From Emergomyces orientalis (Eukaryota > Ascomycota > Eurotiomycetes > Onygenales > Ajellomycetaceae), in the NCBI GenBank assembly GCA_002110485.1, contig MOWL01000029.1, forward strand, positions 1 through 64,000: a stretch of 64,000 nt of DNA. Reading direction: 5' to 3'. The translations under genes and the position numbers were made by a program. Numbering within the stretch: the first letter of the stretch is position 1; each line of letters starts with the position of its first letter. The notes beneath the pieces were generated by a model. The model worked only from the letters and a program-made list of their open reading frames with translations, did no database searches and was not told the DNA's origin. Below, one piece after another: positions 54,947 through 64,000 of the stretch.

Positions 54947-57424
54947 TTTGCGGGATTGAGTACAGACACGAGTAGAAGAGAAAACCAAAACAGAAGAAAT
55001 GCTTTCAATTGCAAAGCAGCAAGTGGAGAATTAATCTGGTGTTGGTGGCCAAACAGATGGGCGTTGTTGGAAATGTTTTGATGTTGAAGTTGTTGAAGAT
55101 GTTGCAGTTTGGCGATGACTCGTGGATGACGTGAATATTTAGGCCATATTTAAGTTATATATATCTTCAATCATTCACGAGTGGGATTCACAGCAATCAT
55201 TCAGTTGTTTATGTTTATAGGTGGTTTTTATGTCTGGATATGTTTTAATGGACATTCAAAAGAGATATTTATTATTTCCTCAGATGTATTTATATGCTGT
55301 GTCATAGAGCACTTGTAAATATGTAGTATGTATAGTAGTTATGTATGTACAGGTACCTAGGGACCCATAGATAAATCTCTACGATAAAAATAAAGTAGCG
55401 AGTTCCAGGATCAAATTAAAAAAAATAGGCGATAGCTGGATAATAATTAATACCTTGTAACTACTGGCTGGCATGGGCTGATTGGGCCATGTTGGATCAT
55501 TAAAAATAATTATAATTAATTCATTAAATATTTACGTTAATGGTGGTGAATTCCCAACCTCGTTTTTCGTCTTATTCATATTTATTATTATTATTATTTT
55601 TTATTTTTTATCTCTCTTTCTCTCTCTCTGTCTCTCTCCTCCCGCCTCTGGATCTTTCAACTCTTCAACCTTCGACCTTCAACTCCGCAGACTTCAAACA
55701 TCTCCAATTTCAACTTAGCATGGCTCACTCAAATATCATCCTGTGAGGGTTCTTCTGGTTCCTCTCCATCCGTAGTCCACTCAAAAGGCTACCAGTCCTC
55801 CATATATATATATATATATTTCCAATATCATCTATCCCACCACATCAGCTACTGGGCTGGCTTTCCCATGGACCTGTCTTCCTTTCTATTTCGCCTGAAT
55901 GAAAAGTCTACCCAATTCGCTTTGGAAAGATAGAAAAGATAGCACAAACAAGGCCTGTTGTCATCGTAACCGGCCCACTCTTGTTGTTATTTGATATAAC
56001 CTAAACCCGCATAACCCGACTTTCTGTCACTACGGATTCCAGCCTCTCGCGCCCGGCTATTTCTGCAGTGTCGCCGTACTGAGGCTTCCAGGGGCGTCCC
56101 AAAAACGCTCGCTGCTGTTTATTTACTTTGATTTTATAGAGGTGTGTGTATCCGGTGTGTCTTATCTGTGGCGGGCATGCAAAGCTCCCGTCCTCCTCCT
56201 CCCCTTGACCGCAAGCCATTTTTCTTTCTCCGCCACCACACCCCTCCCCCTCCCCCTCCCCGCCACAGAGATATTTGCTTCGGGGCTGAGGGTAATTATG
56301 GATTGGTTTTCTTAATGCTATTATATGATTATTACTATAGACGCATCAATTCCCCCATAAATTCCAAAAAAAATATATATATATATATTTTTCCCACAGA
56401 TCTGGATCTTGCGGTCAGCATCAGCGCAAAATGGAGGTAAGACACCGCTTCTTCCTTTTTCTCTCACCCACGGCTTGATATGGGCTTATTTTCATTTTTT
56501 GGGCCACCGATTTATTTTAAAATTTTACCTTTGGATCGTTCCCCTTTTGCGACATGTCAATTGCGTTTGCGGTTTTTTTCTCTTCTACCCATTTGCTTGC
56601 GTGTTCCGTCCTGGATATTTTACTTGCTCTCATGTCCCTGAAACCGGGCTTGTCATTATTATCTCGTTTATCGTTTCTTTATCTTCCATTCCCTGCCCCC
56701 TTTGCTGTAGGTTGATTCTGCAGCCCGACATGGAACATATCGTAAAATAATCCCCGGTTTTCCTGTCATAACTGATATACTTTTATCGTCAGCCCCCAAA
56801 TCCCTGCCAGAAGCTTTTTTTTCGGGTTTTATTTATTTTTAAATTCCTGGACATATCTTTTAAGATTTCTCGGTTCGCCATTCATCTTTTTACCCTACTT
56901 TGCCTTAACTTTTTTACCTTTTGTGCGCATTGCTGGTTGCGACAACCAAAAAAGCCGTTGAATATTTTTCTCTTCTCCCTTTCTTTTTAAAATTTTATTG
57001 CCCAATCTCTCCTTCTTTGCCTCTGATATAGAGCTGTATTCCAAAACAATTGCGATCCTCGTGCTTCACCGCTTCCCTTTGCGATAATGGCTTGGCCGGT
57101 GACGAATCTTTCACGGAATTTGTGTCGCCAACAATAATTTCCGTGTTATTTGGGAGCTCGAGGGACAGCCGGTTACGCACTTTTTGCGAACCCTCTTCTG
57201 CCCCGAGGAAGCGTCATAGTGACCTCGCAAAGCGAAAAAAAATAAAAATAAAAGGCGATTCATCTTCAGCCAAGCCAACGCAAGAAGTTAAAAAAATGTG
57301 GTTTTGAGGGCTGTCCCGCGACGTCATGATATGATATGATGTTTTCTGGCTGTCCGCAAATTCTACTGTTGCTGTCGCAATTGGTGCACTCCCCAGGCGC
57401 ATTTCGCATAACTCTGCCCTCGCC
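54947..57424. other. Divergent intergenic region between the acid phosphatase and gtr2
   Basis: 2.5 kb, AT-rich then strongly pyrimidine-rich on the plus strand from about 55560 to 57060, with AT-dinucleotide runs near 55803-55820 and 56372-56388. No coding gene recognised. It may hold a long gtr2 5' leader. Confidence 0.5.
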
Positions 57425-58812
57425 ATGTCGCGAATTCCCCCATCGCATCACCGCACCGTCGATCCGGGACAGGATCGATTCATTTATTCTGACAGTTCCG
57501 TTTTGCATGGCTGCCCTCCTATTATCAGAACTAGAGCACAGCTAAGCCTCGAGGAAAATCTACAGGGCTCGATTCATCCACACCACCCAAGCGCGCAGTC
57601 GCAGTTGCAGGCCAGGTCTGGACAGCTTTCCAGCAACAAGTTTCGTGATACGAAGCCGCGGTTGCTGTTAATGGGACTACGCCGGTGAGTGCGCTGACGG
57701 GGAATTAATATTCAATGATGAAGATTACCTTGCTGACGATGAGTTCAGGAGCGGCAAATCTTCCATATCGAGCGTCGTCTTTCATAAAATGCCACCAACA
57801 GAAACATTATTCCTCGAATCGACCACTCGCATCCAGAAGGATTCAATCCAGTCAGCTTGCGCCCATTTCCGCCCTTGATATGTTGGATATATCAAAAATA
57901 TATGTTGCGCTAACCTCTCTATAGCTCTTTCATGGACTTCCAAGTCTGGGATTTCCCTGGGCAATTGGAATATCTCGAGCCATCTTTCGATCTGGAAGAT
58001 ATTTTCGGCAGTCTAGGCGCATTAGTCTGGGTTATCGATGCCCAAGATGACTATCTAGAAGCCGTCTCCAGGTTAAACCGAACTATTCTCCTTGTACAAC
58101 AATATTATCCTCACATCAACATCGAAGTATTCATTCACAAGGTAGACGGCCTGTCCGAGGAATACCGCTCCGATACTTTCCAAGATATCGTTCAACTCAT
58201 TTCAGATGAGCTTAGCGACGCCGGCTACGAAAATGCGCCTGTACACTATTACCTAACCTCCATATACGACTACTCTGTTTTCGAAGCCTTCAGCAAAGTA
58301 ATCCAGAAACTCATCCCGCAACTCTCCACCCTCGAAAACCTCATCAATATCCTCGCCAACAATTCTGGCATGGAGAAGACGTACCTGTTCGACGTGCTGA
58401 GTAAGATATACATCGCGTCAGACACGAGGCCCGTTGACATGGCCTGCTACGAAATGTGCTCAGACTATATCGACGTCATCGTTGATGTGAGTGAGCTGTA
58501 TTCGTGGGACCACCCTGAACGCAAACCCAAGGGGCCTCAGATCCCTGAAGCGGAGAGCCACGTAATTTTGCATGACAAGAGCATGATCCATCTTATGGAG
58601 ATGAATAAGTATGTTATGTTTTTTTACTAGTTTGTTTATTGTTTATGGACAGGGCTAATTTGTTCATTCTCGGCTTAAGGTATTTATGCCTGGTCTCCGT
58701 GATTAAGAACGCAGATGCAAAGGATAAGAAGGGTCTTATCGATATGAACTGTCGGACGTTCCAAGCTGCGTTGAATGAAGTGTTTTCCAGAAATTGGGAG
58801 CAGCAGCCGTGA
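57425..58812 (+). CDS. gtr2: Rag-type small GTPase Gtr2 (RagC/D)
   Basis: Exons 57425-57684, 57749-57850, 57925-58608 and 58680-58812 give 392 residues. The P-loop LLLMGLRR-SGKSSISSVVF is split by intron 1; next come ETLFLESTTRIQKDSI and DFQVWDFPGQLEYLEP (switch II). The rest of the G-domain and the longin-like C-terminal domain follow, with DALVWVID-like GALVWVIDAQDDY, IEVFIHKVDGL, TSIYDYSVFEAFSKVIQKL and MACYEMCSDYIDVIVD. Gtr2 forms a heterodimer with Gtr1 on the vacuole and signals amino-acid sufficiency to TORC1. The first 75 residues are a disordered extension not seen in yeast Gtr2. Intron 2 has a weak donor (GTCAGC), but the frame on both sides fits the family. Confidence 0.92.
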
Positions 58813-59794
58813 GAGAGAACTAACTCCTTGCACGAAAAGGAAGAAAATAGAAAGAGAATATGTAAAGACAAAGCAAAAAGTCACCGCCGCCAGACCTGAC
58901 TGTTCACCCACCGCATTTTTTGGATTCGGTTGGGAGAAGAGAGGCGTTTTGGGCCCTATCTTTGATTGTTTGATTGTTTTTGCGCCAAACCGACCTCCGT
59001 TCCGTTGTCCCTCTATTATCGCATTTTGTTCACATTGATGGCTTTTCGTTGGGTGTATATAAGCGCCCACGGTGTACCTTATTATTTTAATGTTTTTATT
59101 TCGCGACCGCTAGAAGCTAGCTGAGTGGTTTGATAACCGCTCAACGCAGCGAAAAGGACAAAAAAAAACTCCCACAAAACCGATGTCATTTTTAACCATG
59201 TATGTATCGGTTAGGAATTATATATGTAATATAATAGTACATATTATTAACCCGTTTTCTACTGAATTTATTTAACGCGTTGCGCAAACGTATCTTGCAA
59301 ATAAACCCGCATTCCAATATCAATGTTTTAAGAACCTTTTGTTGGGCCAAGTATGTATGGCGCTTACAAAGGTTTAATATGTAACTTAGAGGCAGAGGAT
59401 ATAAAACGGTTCCTAGCTTAAGGCTGGGAACATACCATTTTTCCTCTTCACTGATTGCAGAAAGAAATGTGATCTATTTATATTAATTTTGTCGGATAGG
59501 TTACAATGCCACGCTGGCCCCAATAACCACTAGTTAACTAGTTCATCACTCCATGACGTAATTGTTTTTGGCTCAACTAGGACATAACTACATAATTTAA
59601 AAGTTCTGGACAGCTGGTTTCCTTCGCGCGCATAAACAATGCAGGGTTATTTACAACACCCAACATACCACGGCGAATAGTCTGCCCAAGGCATATATAT
59701 TCGCAGGGACGGGTGATTGCAATTGGAGCAGTGAGACAGCCAGCTTGGAGCGCTGCGACTGTGCTTAGCCGAACTACGAAGATTGGACAAAAAC
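58813..59794. other. Intergenic between gtr2 and the b5-like gene
   Basis: AT-rich with no gene recognised; a TATAAAA word lies at 59400-59406. Confidence 0.5.
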
Positions 59795-60721
59795 ATGTCC
59801 GACCTCCGCCAACGCCCTGGCAAAGGCCGCTTTTCCTCAAAGAATAGGACAGTCATAGAAGGAGATGATGAGCTAGATTACAATTCCACCTCTTCAGTGG
59901 GCGAGGAGAAGGCATCCACCACCCCAGAGGAAGAGGCCAACGCCGAAATAGAGGCTGGGCAACCCACAAGCATGCGAGCCAACATCCTCGATGTATTCCG
60001 TGTCATCTTCTTGCTCTTTCTCACGTCCTCTGCACTATCGTACTATGTCACCACCGACTCGTTGCTCTGGGGATATAAACCCGGGTTCACGCGCTGGGGT
60101 GTTCTGAAGCGCTATATCGTGTGACTCCCCTTCCCCCTCCCTTTTTACTCATATCCTACTACATTCTAATATGTCAATTTTATATATTTCCAGCACGGCC
60201 CCATAAACCTCACCCCGGAACAATTATCCCTCTATAACGGTACAGACCTTTCCCTCCCCATCTACATCGCCATCAACCGCACAATCTTCGACGTCTCCGC
60301 AAACCCGCGCATCTACGGGAAGGGCGGCGGCTACAACAACCTGGCCGGCGTTGACGCCACGCGTGCCTACGTCACTGGTTGCTTCGAGGAGGACCGCACG
60401 CCGGACATCCGTGGCGTGGAACTCATGTACATCCCCATCGAAGACGATGATGAGAGCCCGGTCGAATTGGAGATGAGTGGGTCGCAGAAGAAGATCCGCC
60501 GCGAGAGGGAGATGAGGAAGGCGAGGGAGAGGGTACGGGAGCAGGTGAAGCATTGGAGGGATTTTTTTGTGAATCATGAGGATTATTTCGAGGTTGGGAG
60601 GGTTGTTGGTGTTGACGTGATGGAGGGACCGGTGAGGGAGTTGTGTGAGATGGCGCAGAAGGGGAGGCCGAAGAGGTCGAAACTTAATAAACAACCAGAA
60701 GTTGAGGATGATGAATCGTGA
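59795..60721 (+). CDS. Cytochrome b5-like heme/steroid-binding membrane protein (MAPR-type)
   Basis: Exons 59795-60118 and 60194-60721 (donor GTGTGA, acceptor TTTCCAG, phase 0) give 283 residues. The ATG at 59795 is preferred over the in-frame TTG at 59783. A hydrophilic, acidic N-terminus is followed by one transmembrane segment near residues 72-92 (VFRVIFLLFLTSSALSYYV). The b5-like domain begins after the intron: INLTPEQLSLYNGTD, LPIYIAINRTIFDVSANPRIYGKG, YNNLAGVDATRAYVTGCFEED. This has the MAPR-type Tyr-rich pattern and not the bis-His ligands of classical b5. The C-terminal third is charged and helical (RREREMRKARERVREQ). It is related to Dap1/PGRMC proteins, ER membrane heme binders acting on P450s, but is longer than Dap1 (about 150 residues). 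Confidence 0.87.
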
Positions 60722-61494
60722 GTTGTGTGAGTTGTTGAGAGGTGAGTGTGTCATGGGTTGAATTTAATTTTGGGTGTGTATGTATTATATTTTAATATCT
60801 ATTGATTTTTGGTGGATTTTTTCTGACGGTATCATTTTGGGTTTTTCATTCAGTGGATTTGGTGTCCCAGCCTCTTAAAAGGAAAGCAAGTTTACAGCCT
60901 TTCGGGTTCAAATGTTGGGTGTTATCATTTCTATTATCTTGAACTAGGTTTTTGCGAATGAAGATAAAACGCAATACTGTAAGCAGATGTCATATAAACA
61001 TTCACTCTTCAGGGTCACGTAGACCCTCCACAAGCATGGTTTCTTTCGTGATACCTCGGAGAAAATTTTATATGAAAAACATCATCAAGCATCAGTAGCG
61101 ATTATTTTAAAAAATTGCCAATGAAGATTGAGTTGAAAACTAAACCTCTATTGGGTTATTTGACACAATTTTTGACCATCGCGACCGGAAGAAGGGAGCC
61201 AGAGGACATGTTAAACTCGTAGGTCTACTCCCACTGGTCGAATTAATACAGGGTTGAAAAATTTGGCCAATTTTGGCCAAATTTTGATACTGTTGGAATC
61301 TTGGGTCCTTGTCTCCGCAGTGCAGATATTTTTATTTTTTTTTATATCCATACACTCATGACGACGAGATAAACATGGAGAAGAAAAAAAATAGACGAGG
61401 ACAGGAACAATGAAAGATAATCAAGAACACCGCTTTGACGAACACGATAACCCAGGGGACAGAAGAGAAACGGAAAATAGTTCGGAAAATTCGT
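60722..61494. other. Convergent intergenic region
   Basis: Lies between the b5-like gene and rps25 3' ends. Contains an inverted repeat at 61258-61285. No gene seen. Confidence 0.5.
61258..61285. repeat. Perfect inverted repeat with TTGGCCAA core
   Basis: Arms AAAATTTGGCCA and TGGCCAAATTTT are exact reverse complements around a 4-nt spacer ATTT, about 210 bp past the rps25 stop. It can form a hairpin or a dyad protein-binding site. Confidence 0.85.
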
Positions 61495-62192
61495 TTACTC
61501 GGCTGCGGTAACGGCGCGGGCTAGATAGAGGGACGGGTTTGTTAGAATTGTATTGAACAATACATGGAAGATATATGAAACACCGTTCCATGAAATATCG
61601 CAGACAAATCTAGTTTGAAAAAAGAGGTATTCGACATACTGTAGATGTTCATCTTCGAGTGACCAACAACCTTCTTGATCTGGCCCTTCTCCTCCAGATC
61701 GCTGAGGGCTTGCCGGGCCAAACTGCCGTTGATCTTCAGTCTATCGACGAGGGTGGCGACGGTGATGAGACGGTAGGACTGCACATCCTTGTAGAGCTTC
61801 TCGGAAGTGGCCTTGTCGAGGACAACAGCGTGGTTGGCCTTGTCCTTGACTGTATTGTTGAAGAGAATTGTGTTAGTGTCAATTTTTTCTCTTTCTTCGT
61901 CCGCGCTTGAGTTCGGGGGTCGCAATATGTCGACTCCAGATATCTAATATTTCTTCCCCAGAACCCTAACATCGTCTCCTGTGGGTGATTTCCATCCGTA
62001 CCTTTGCCCTTGGACCACTTCTTCTTCTGCTTCTTGCCGCCGGTGCTTGCTGCGGGTGCCTATACCAATCGCGATCATCAACCCGTCAGTATACATCTTT
62101 TTCTTCGGAGTCTTCATCCCATATCTATTTGCGCTGGGCTTCCTGTAGACCACTGGAGGTACAAAAGGGGTACGGGCAGTTTAACTAACCAT
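61495..62192 (-). CDS. rps25: 40S ribosomal protein eS25 (RPS25)
   Basis: Exons 62192-62190 (the ATG alone), 62059-62002, 61849-61640 and 61520-61495 give 98 residues. The spliced protein reads MAPAASTGGKKQKKKWSKGK, VKDKANHAVVLDKATSEKLY, KDVQSYRLITVATLVDRLKI, then NGSLARQALSDLEEKGQIKK, VVGHSKMNIYTRAVTAAE, an exact fit to eS25 from end to end. Intron donors are GTTAGT, GTACGG and GTATGT. eS25 sits on the 40S head near the E site and is needed for IRES-type initiation. The three introns (130, 152 and 119 nt) are longer than most in this window, as often seen in ribosomal protein genes. The promoter carries TTAGGGTT-like elements. Confidence 0.97.
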
Positions 62193-62608
62193 GTTGGGTG
62201 GAATGTGCGGTGGTTGTCGACGACGAGGTGTTCAACAGCGGTCGAGCAGAAGTTTGAAGTCGTCAAGTCACGGCCCAAAAGGTGCGAAATTGCGAGTGGG
62301 GTATGACTAAGCAATGATTTAGCCCTAAACCCTCGTTTGGCCGAATAGGGTTAGACTAAAGTTTACCTAGGTTACTTTAAACAACAACTGGGATGGTGGT
62401 TCTCAAAACCAAGAAAGTTAAGTTAACCATAGAGCATATTTTGCATAAGGAAAAGCAGTACTACTGGAACATTTTTCAGAATAAACCAGGTAAATATTTG
62501 CATCATCGTATAGGACATTTCATTTTTGAGGAGAGCCGCTTCGGTAATGCAGATTTCCCAACGAAATCGCAATGTGAGGGATCAGGTAAAGAATTGCAAC
62601 TGCCCGGA
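62193..62608. other. rps25 promoter region and WD40 gene 3' flank
   Basis: 416 bp holding the rps25 promoter. The plus-strand ORF at 62393-62665 is a shadow or chance. Confidence 0.55.
62262..62354 (-). promoter_or_regulatory. Candidate ribosomal-protein promoter elements of rps25
   Basis: About 70-160 bp before the rps25 ATG: CCCTAAACCC at 62323-62332 and TAGGGTTAG at 62346-62354 are opposed TTAGGG-type words, the site type bound by Tbf1-like factors in RP promoters of several fungi. AAGTCACGG at 62265-62273 resembles the Homol-D core (AGTCACA) used in fission yeast and moulds. Function here is inferred from family knowledge and position. Confidence 0.5.
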
Positions 62609-64000
62609 TTATGTAACGGGAAAGTCATCCATACTCAGAGGGGGATGCTCGTCTTCAACGTTTAGAATCTGAGTAAAGCCTGTTTCTGTGCCACTCCCAG
62701 TTACATAACCAAACGTATACCCACTCTGCCACCCAAACCACATCAAGCCACTCTGGCTGCCATCAGCCCTGACCCAAGAGGCAGAGTACTTCCCTCCATT
62801 CGCAAGGGGAATTCGAGCGATCCTCGGCCGATGGTTGCACATCCATTGGTGCACTGTGGGTATGTCATCTTCGTTTACGGTCATTAGGAGCTCGGGGAAT
62901 TTTGGACACCAGAGTAGTTGTCGGATACTGGATTTTTGGATTAAAGCGCCAATCAGTGTGGGGGCTTGGCTTTTAATTGACCACATCCACACAATATGTG
63001 GAAGGCTCTGGTCTATTGTTGCAATCATGTCCCCCTTTGGGTTGAAGGCGATGGAGGATGCTGCGCGTAGCCCACCACCGGTAATGTTGAAAGTAAATGG
63101 GAAAACGGCTGATTTTGGGGCGAGGACGTATTCAGTCCCGTTTGTAATGGTGGAATGTTGTTCCACGTAGATGTCACGGCCTATTGATCCAAACGAGATA
63201 GGGTCTTCAAGTACTGAGAGTAAAGAAAACTGCAAGATGAGATGTTAGATGGATATGCCTTTGCCGGAAATGCGAAAGAAAAGGACCTTACTGTCTTGGA
63301 GTTTATCAGAGCGACAGTTCCATCGTGCCTCCCAACCGCCAGAAGCCGCGAATTCGGACTCCATTCTATCGTTTTAACTCCTAGATTTAAATCTTTGGCG
63401 GCCTCACTATAGGTCCTGTAATACTGCCCGTCGGCGGTGTAAATCTCGACCCTAGGCACCGTGCTCGCGGAGTCCCAGACAGCCAGCCATGCACCATTTG
63501 GACTCCATTTTAAGCCTTGAGCATCAACCGTTTTAAGCGTCACCGTAGTGATGACTTCATAGGTTTCCGGCTGATGAACGGTCAGGGTATCATTGGCGTC
63601 AAGCTTTAGCAACAGCGCAAGGTGACCCGTAACCGGGCGGAAACCATAACCAGTCGCATTGGCAAACTTGGGGGATTTTATCACGTTCTGCCCGCCAGTT
63701 GACAAAGAGAATATGGTCAGGTGGACGTTGAATTCTGAAAAGGCAATAACTTCATCATGCGTCGCTGCAAAATCGACATGGGTGAAATTGAATGTATCGC
63801 CGGCTTCAATTTCAGCGGACCAGTTTTCGTCATGTAGGTCCCAGGCGGAGATGCGATTTACGCTGGCGCACAGAATGCGTTGGCTATCCGGTGTGAATGC
63901 ATCGGGTTCAGCAACTAAAGGCCCAGGTGGTTTTGACCATCGAAGTGCCCTAACGCGACCAGCGACGGTGTCATTTAGAGTGATAGTTCGAATGATGTTC
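62609..64000 (-). CDS. WD40 protein, WRAP73/WDR8-like (5' part outside window)
   Basis: Exons >64000-63292 and 63229-62609 (donor GTAAGG, acceptor TTGCAG, phase 0); the upstream exon is open to the window edge, so the N-terminus is missing. WD-type blades are visible: RVRALRWSKPP, DSQRILCASVNRISAWDLHDE, AQGLKWSPNGAWLAVWDS, VKTIEWSPNSRLLAVGRHDG, AASSIAFNPKGDMIATIDQS, HIVWMWSI and SIRQLLWCPKFPELLMT. The ending in repeats like IRQLLWCP fits the WRAP73/WDR8 family, which acts at spindle pole bodies/centrosomes with SSX2IP/Msd1-type partners in mitotic spindle anchoring. About 443 residues are in the window. The WD40 call is firm; the subfamily name is a judgement from memory. Confidence 0.8.

Noticed and set aside
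60895..60925. GGGTTCAAAT word resembling a tRNA B box
   Set aside because: No A box or cloverleaf could be folded around it; no other convincing tRNA was found by eye.

Overview
The window is a stretch of nuclear chromosome from a filamentous ascomycete (Pezizomycotina). Most genes carry short introns (about 55-150 nt) with GTRNGT donors, CTRAY-like branch points and YAG acceptors. The gene set (Spt20, BrlA, Swc5, Mtw1/Mis12, Mhf2/CENP-X, Poa1-like macro protein, Dus1, tRNase Z, Gtr2/RagC, RPS25) is that of a conidiating mould. Long AT-rich intergenic stretches, an embedded Copia element, and the relic of an APH-type phosphotransferase (a family expanded in Onygenales) suggest an onygenalean fungus, possibly Ajellomycetaceae. 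That placement is inference and no species is claimed.

Layout. Bases 1-4492 are a minus-strand Ty1/Copia retrotransposon, cut by the left edge and split by a one-base frame change in a G6 tract. Bases 4811-7975 hold spt20 (SAGA) on the plus strand. A 5.6 kb gene-free stretch precedes brlA (13570-14676), followed by a dead 2-oxoglutarate/Fe(II) dioxygenase gene (about 15298-16345). From 16525 to 34256 eight genes lie on the minus strand: swc5, a four-TM membrane protein, mtw1, a GPI-anchored cupredoxin, mhf2, a macro-domain protein, a MIF-domain protein and dus1. From 37518 to 48870 four genes run plus: a bZIP factor, tRNase Z, an aldo-keto reductase and a small protein of unknown function. 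Bases 49400-49831 are the relic of an APH-like gene. The right end holds a LaeA-type methyltransferase (+), a histidine acid phosphatase (-), gtr2 (+), a cytochrome-b5-like (MAPR-type) membrane protein (+), rps25 (-), and the C-terminal part of a WRAP73/WDR8-like WD40 protein (-) running off the right edge.

The genes form no obvious pathway. Several act in chromatin and transcription (Spt20 of SAGA, Swc5 of SWR1, BrlA, bZIP), chromosome segregation and repair (Mtw1, Mhf2), and RNA processing and translation (Dus1, tRNase Z, RPS25), while Gtr2 is a TORC1 input. I found no convincing new multi-gene system. The points most worth checking are: a probable UUG start giving tRNase Z a mitochondrial presequence; the exon architecture of the acid phosphatase (a 13-nt exon carrying part of the catalytic RHG motif, plus a GC-AG intron); an rps25 first coding exon that is only the ATG; an Arg/Gly-rich insertion inside a macro domain; and the near-intact Copia element broken at one homopolymer. 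I found no tRNA, rRNA or CRISPR by eye. Exon boundaries are my own reading of splice signals and reading frame and have not been tested against transcripts.
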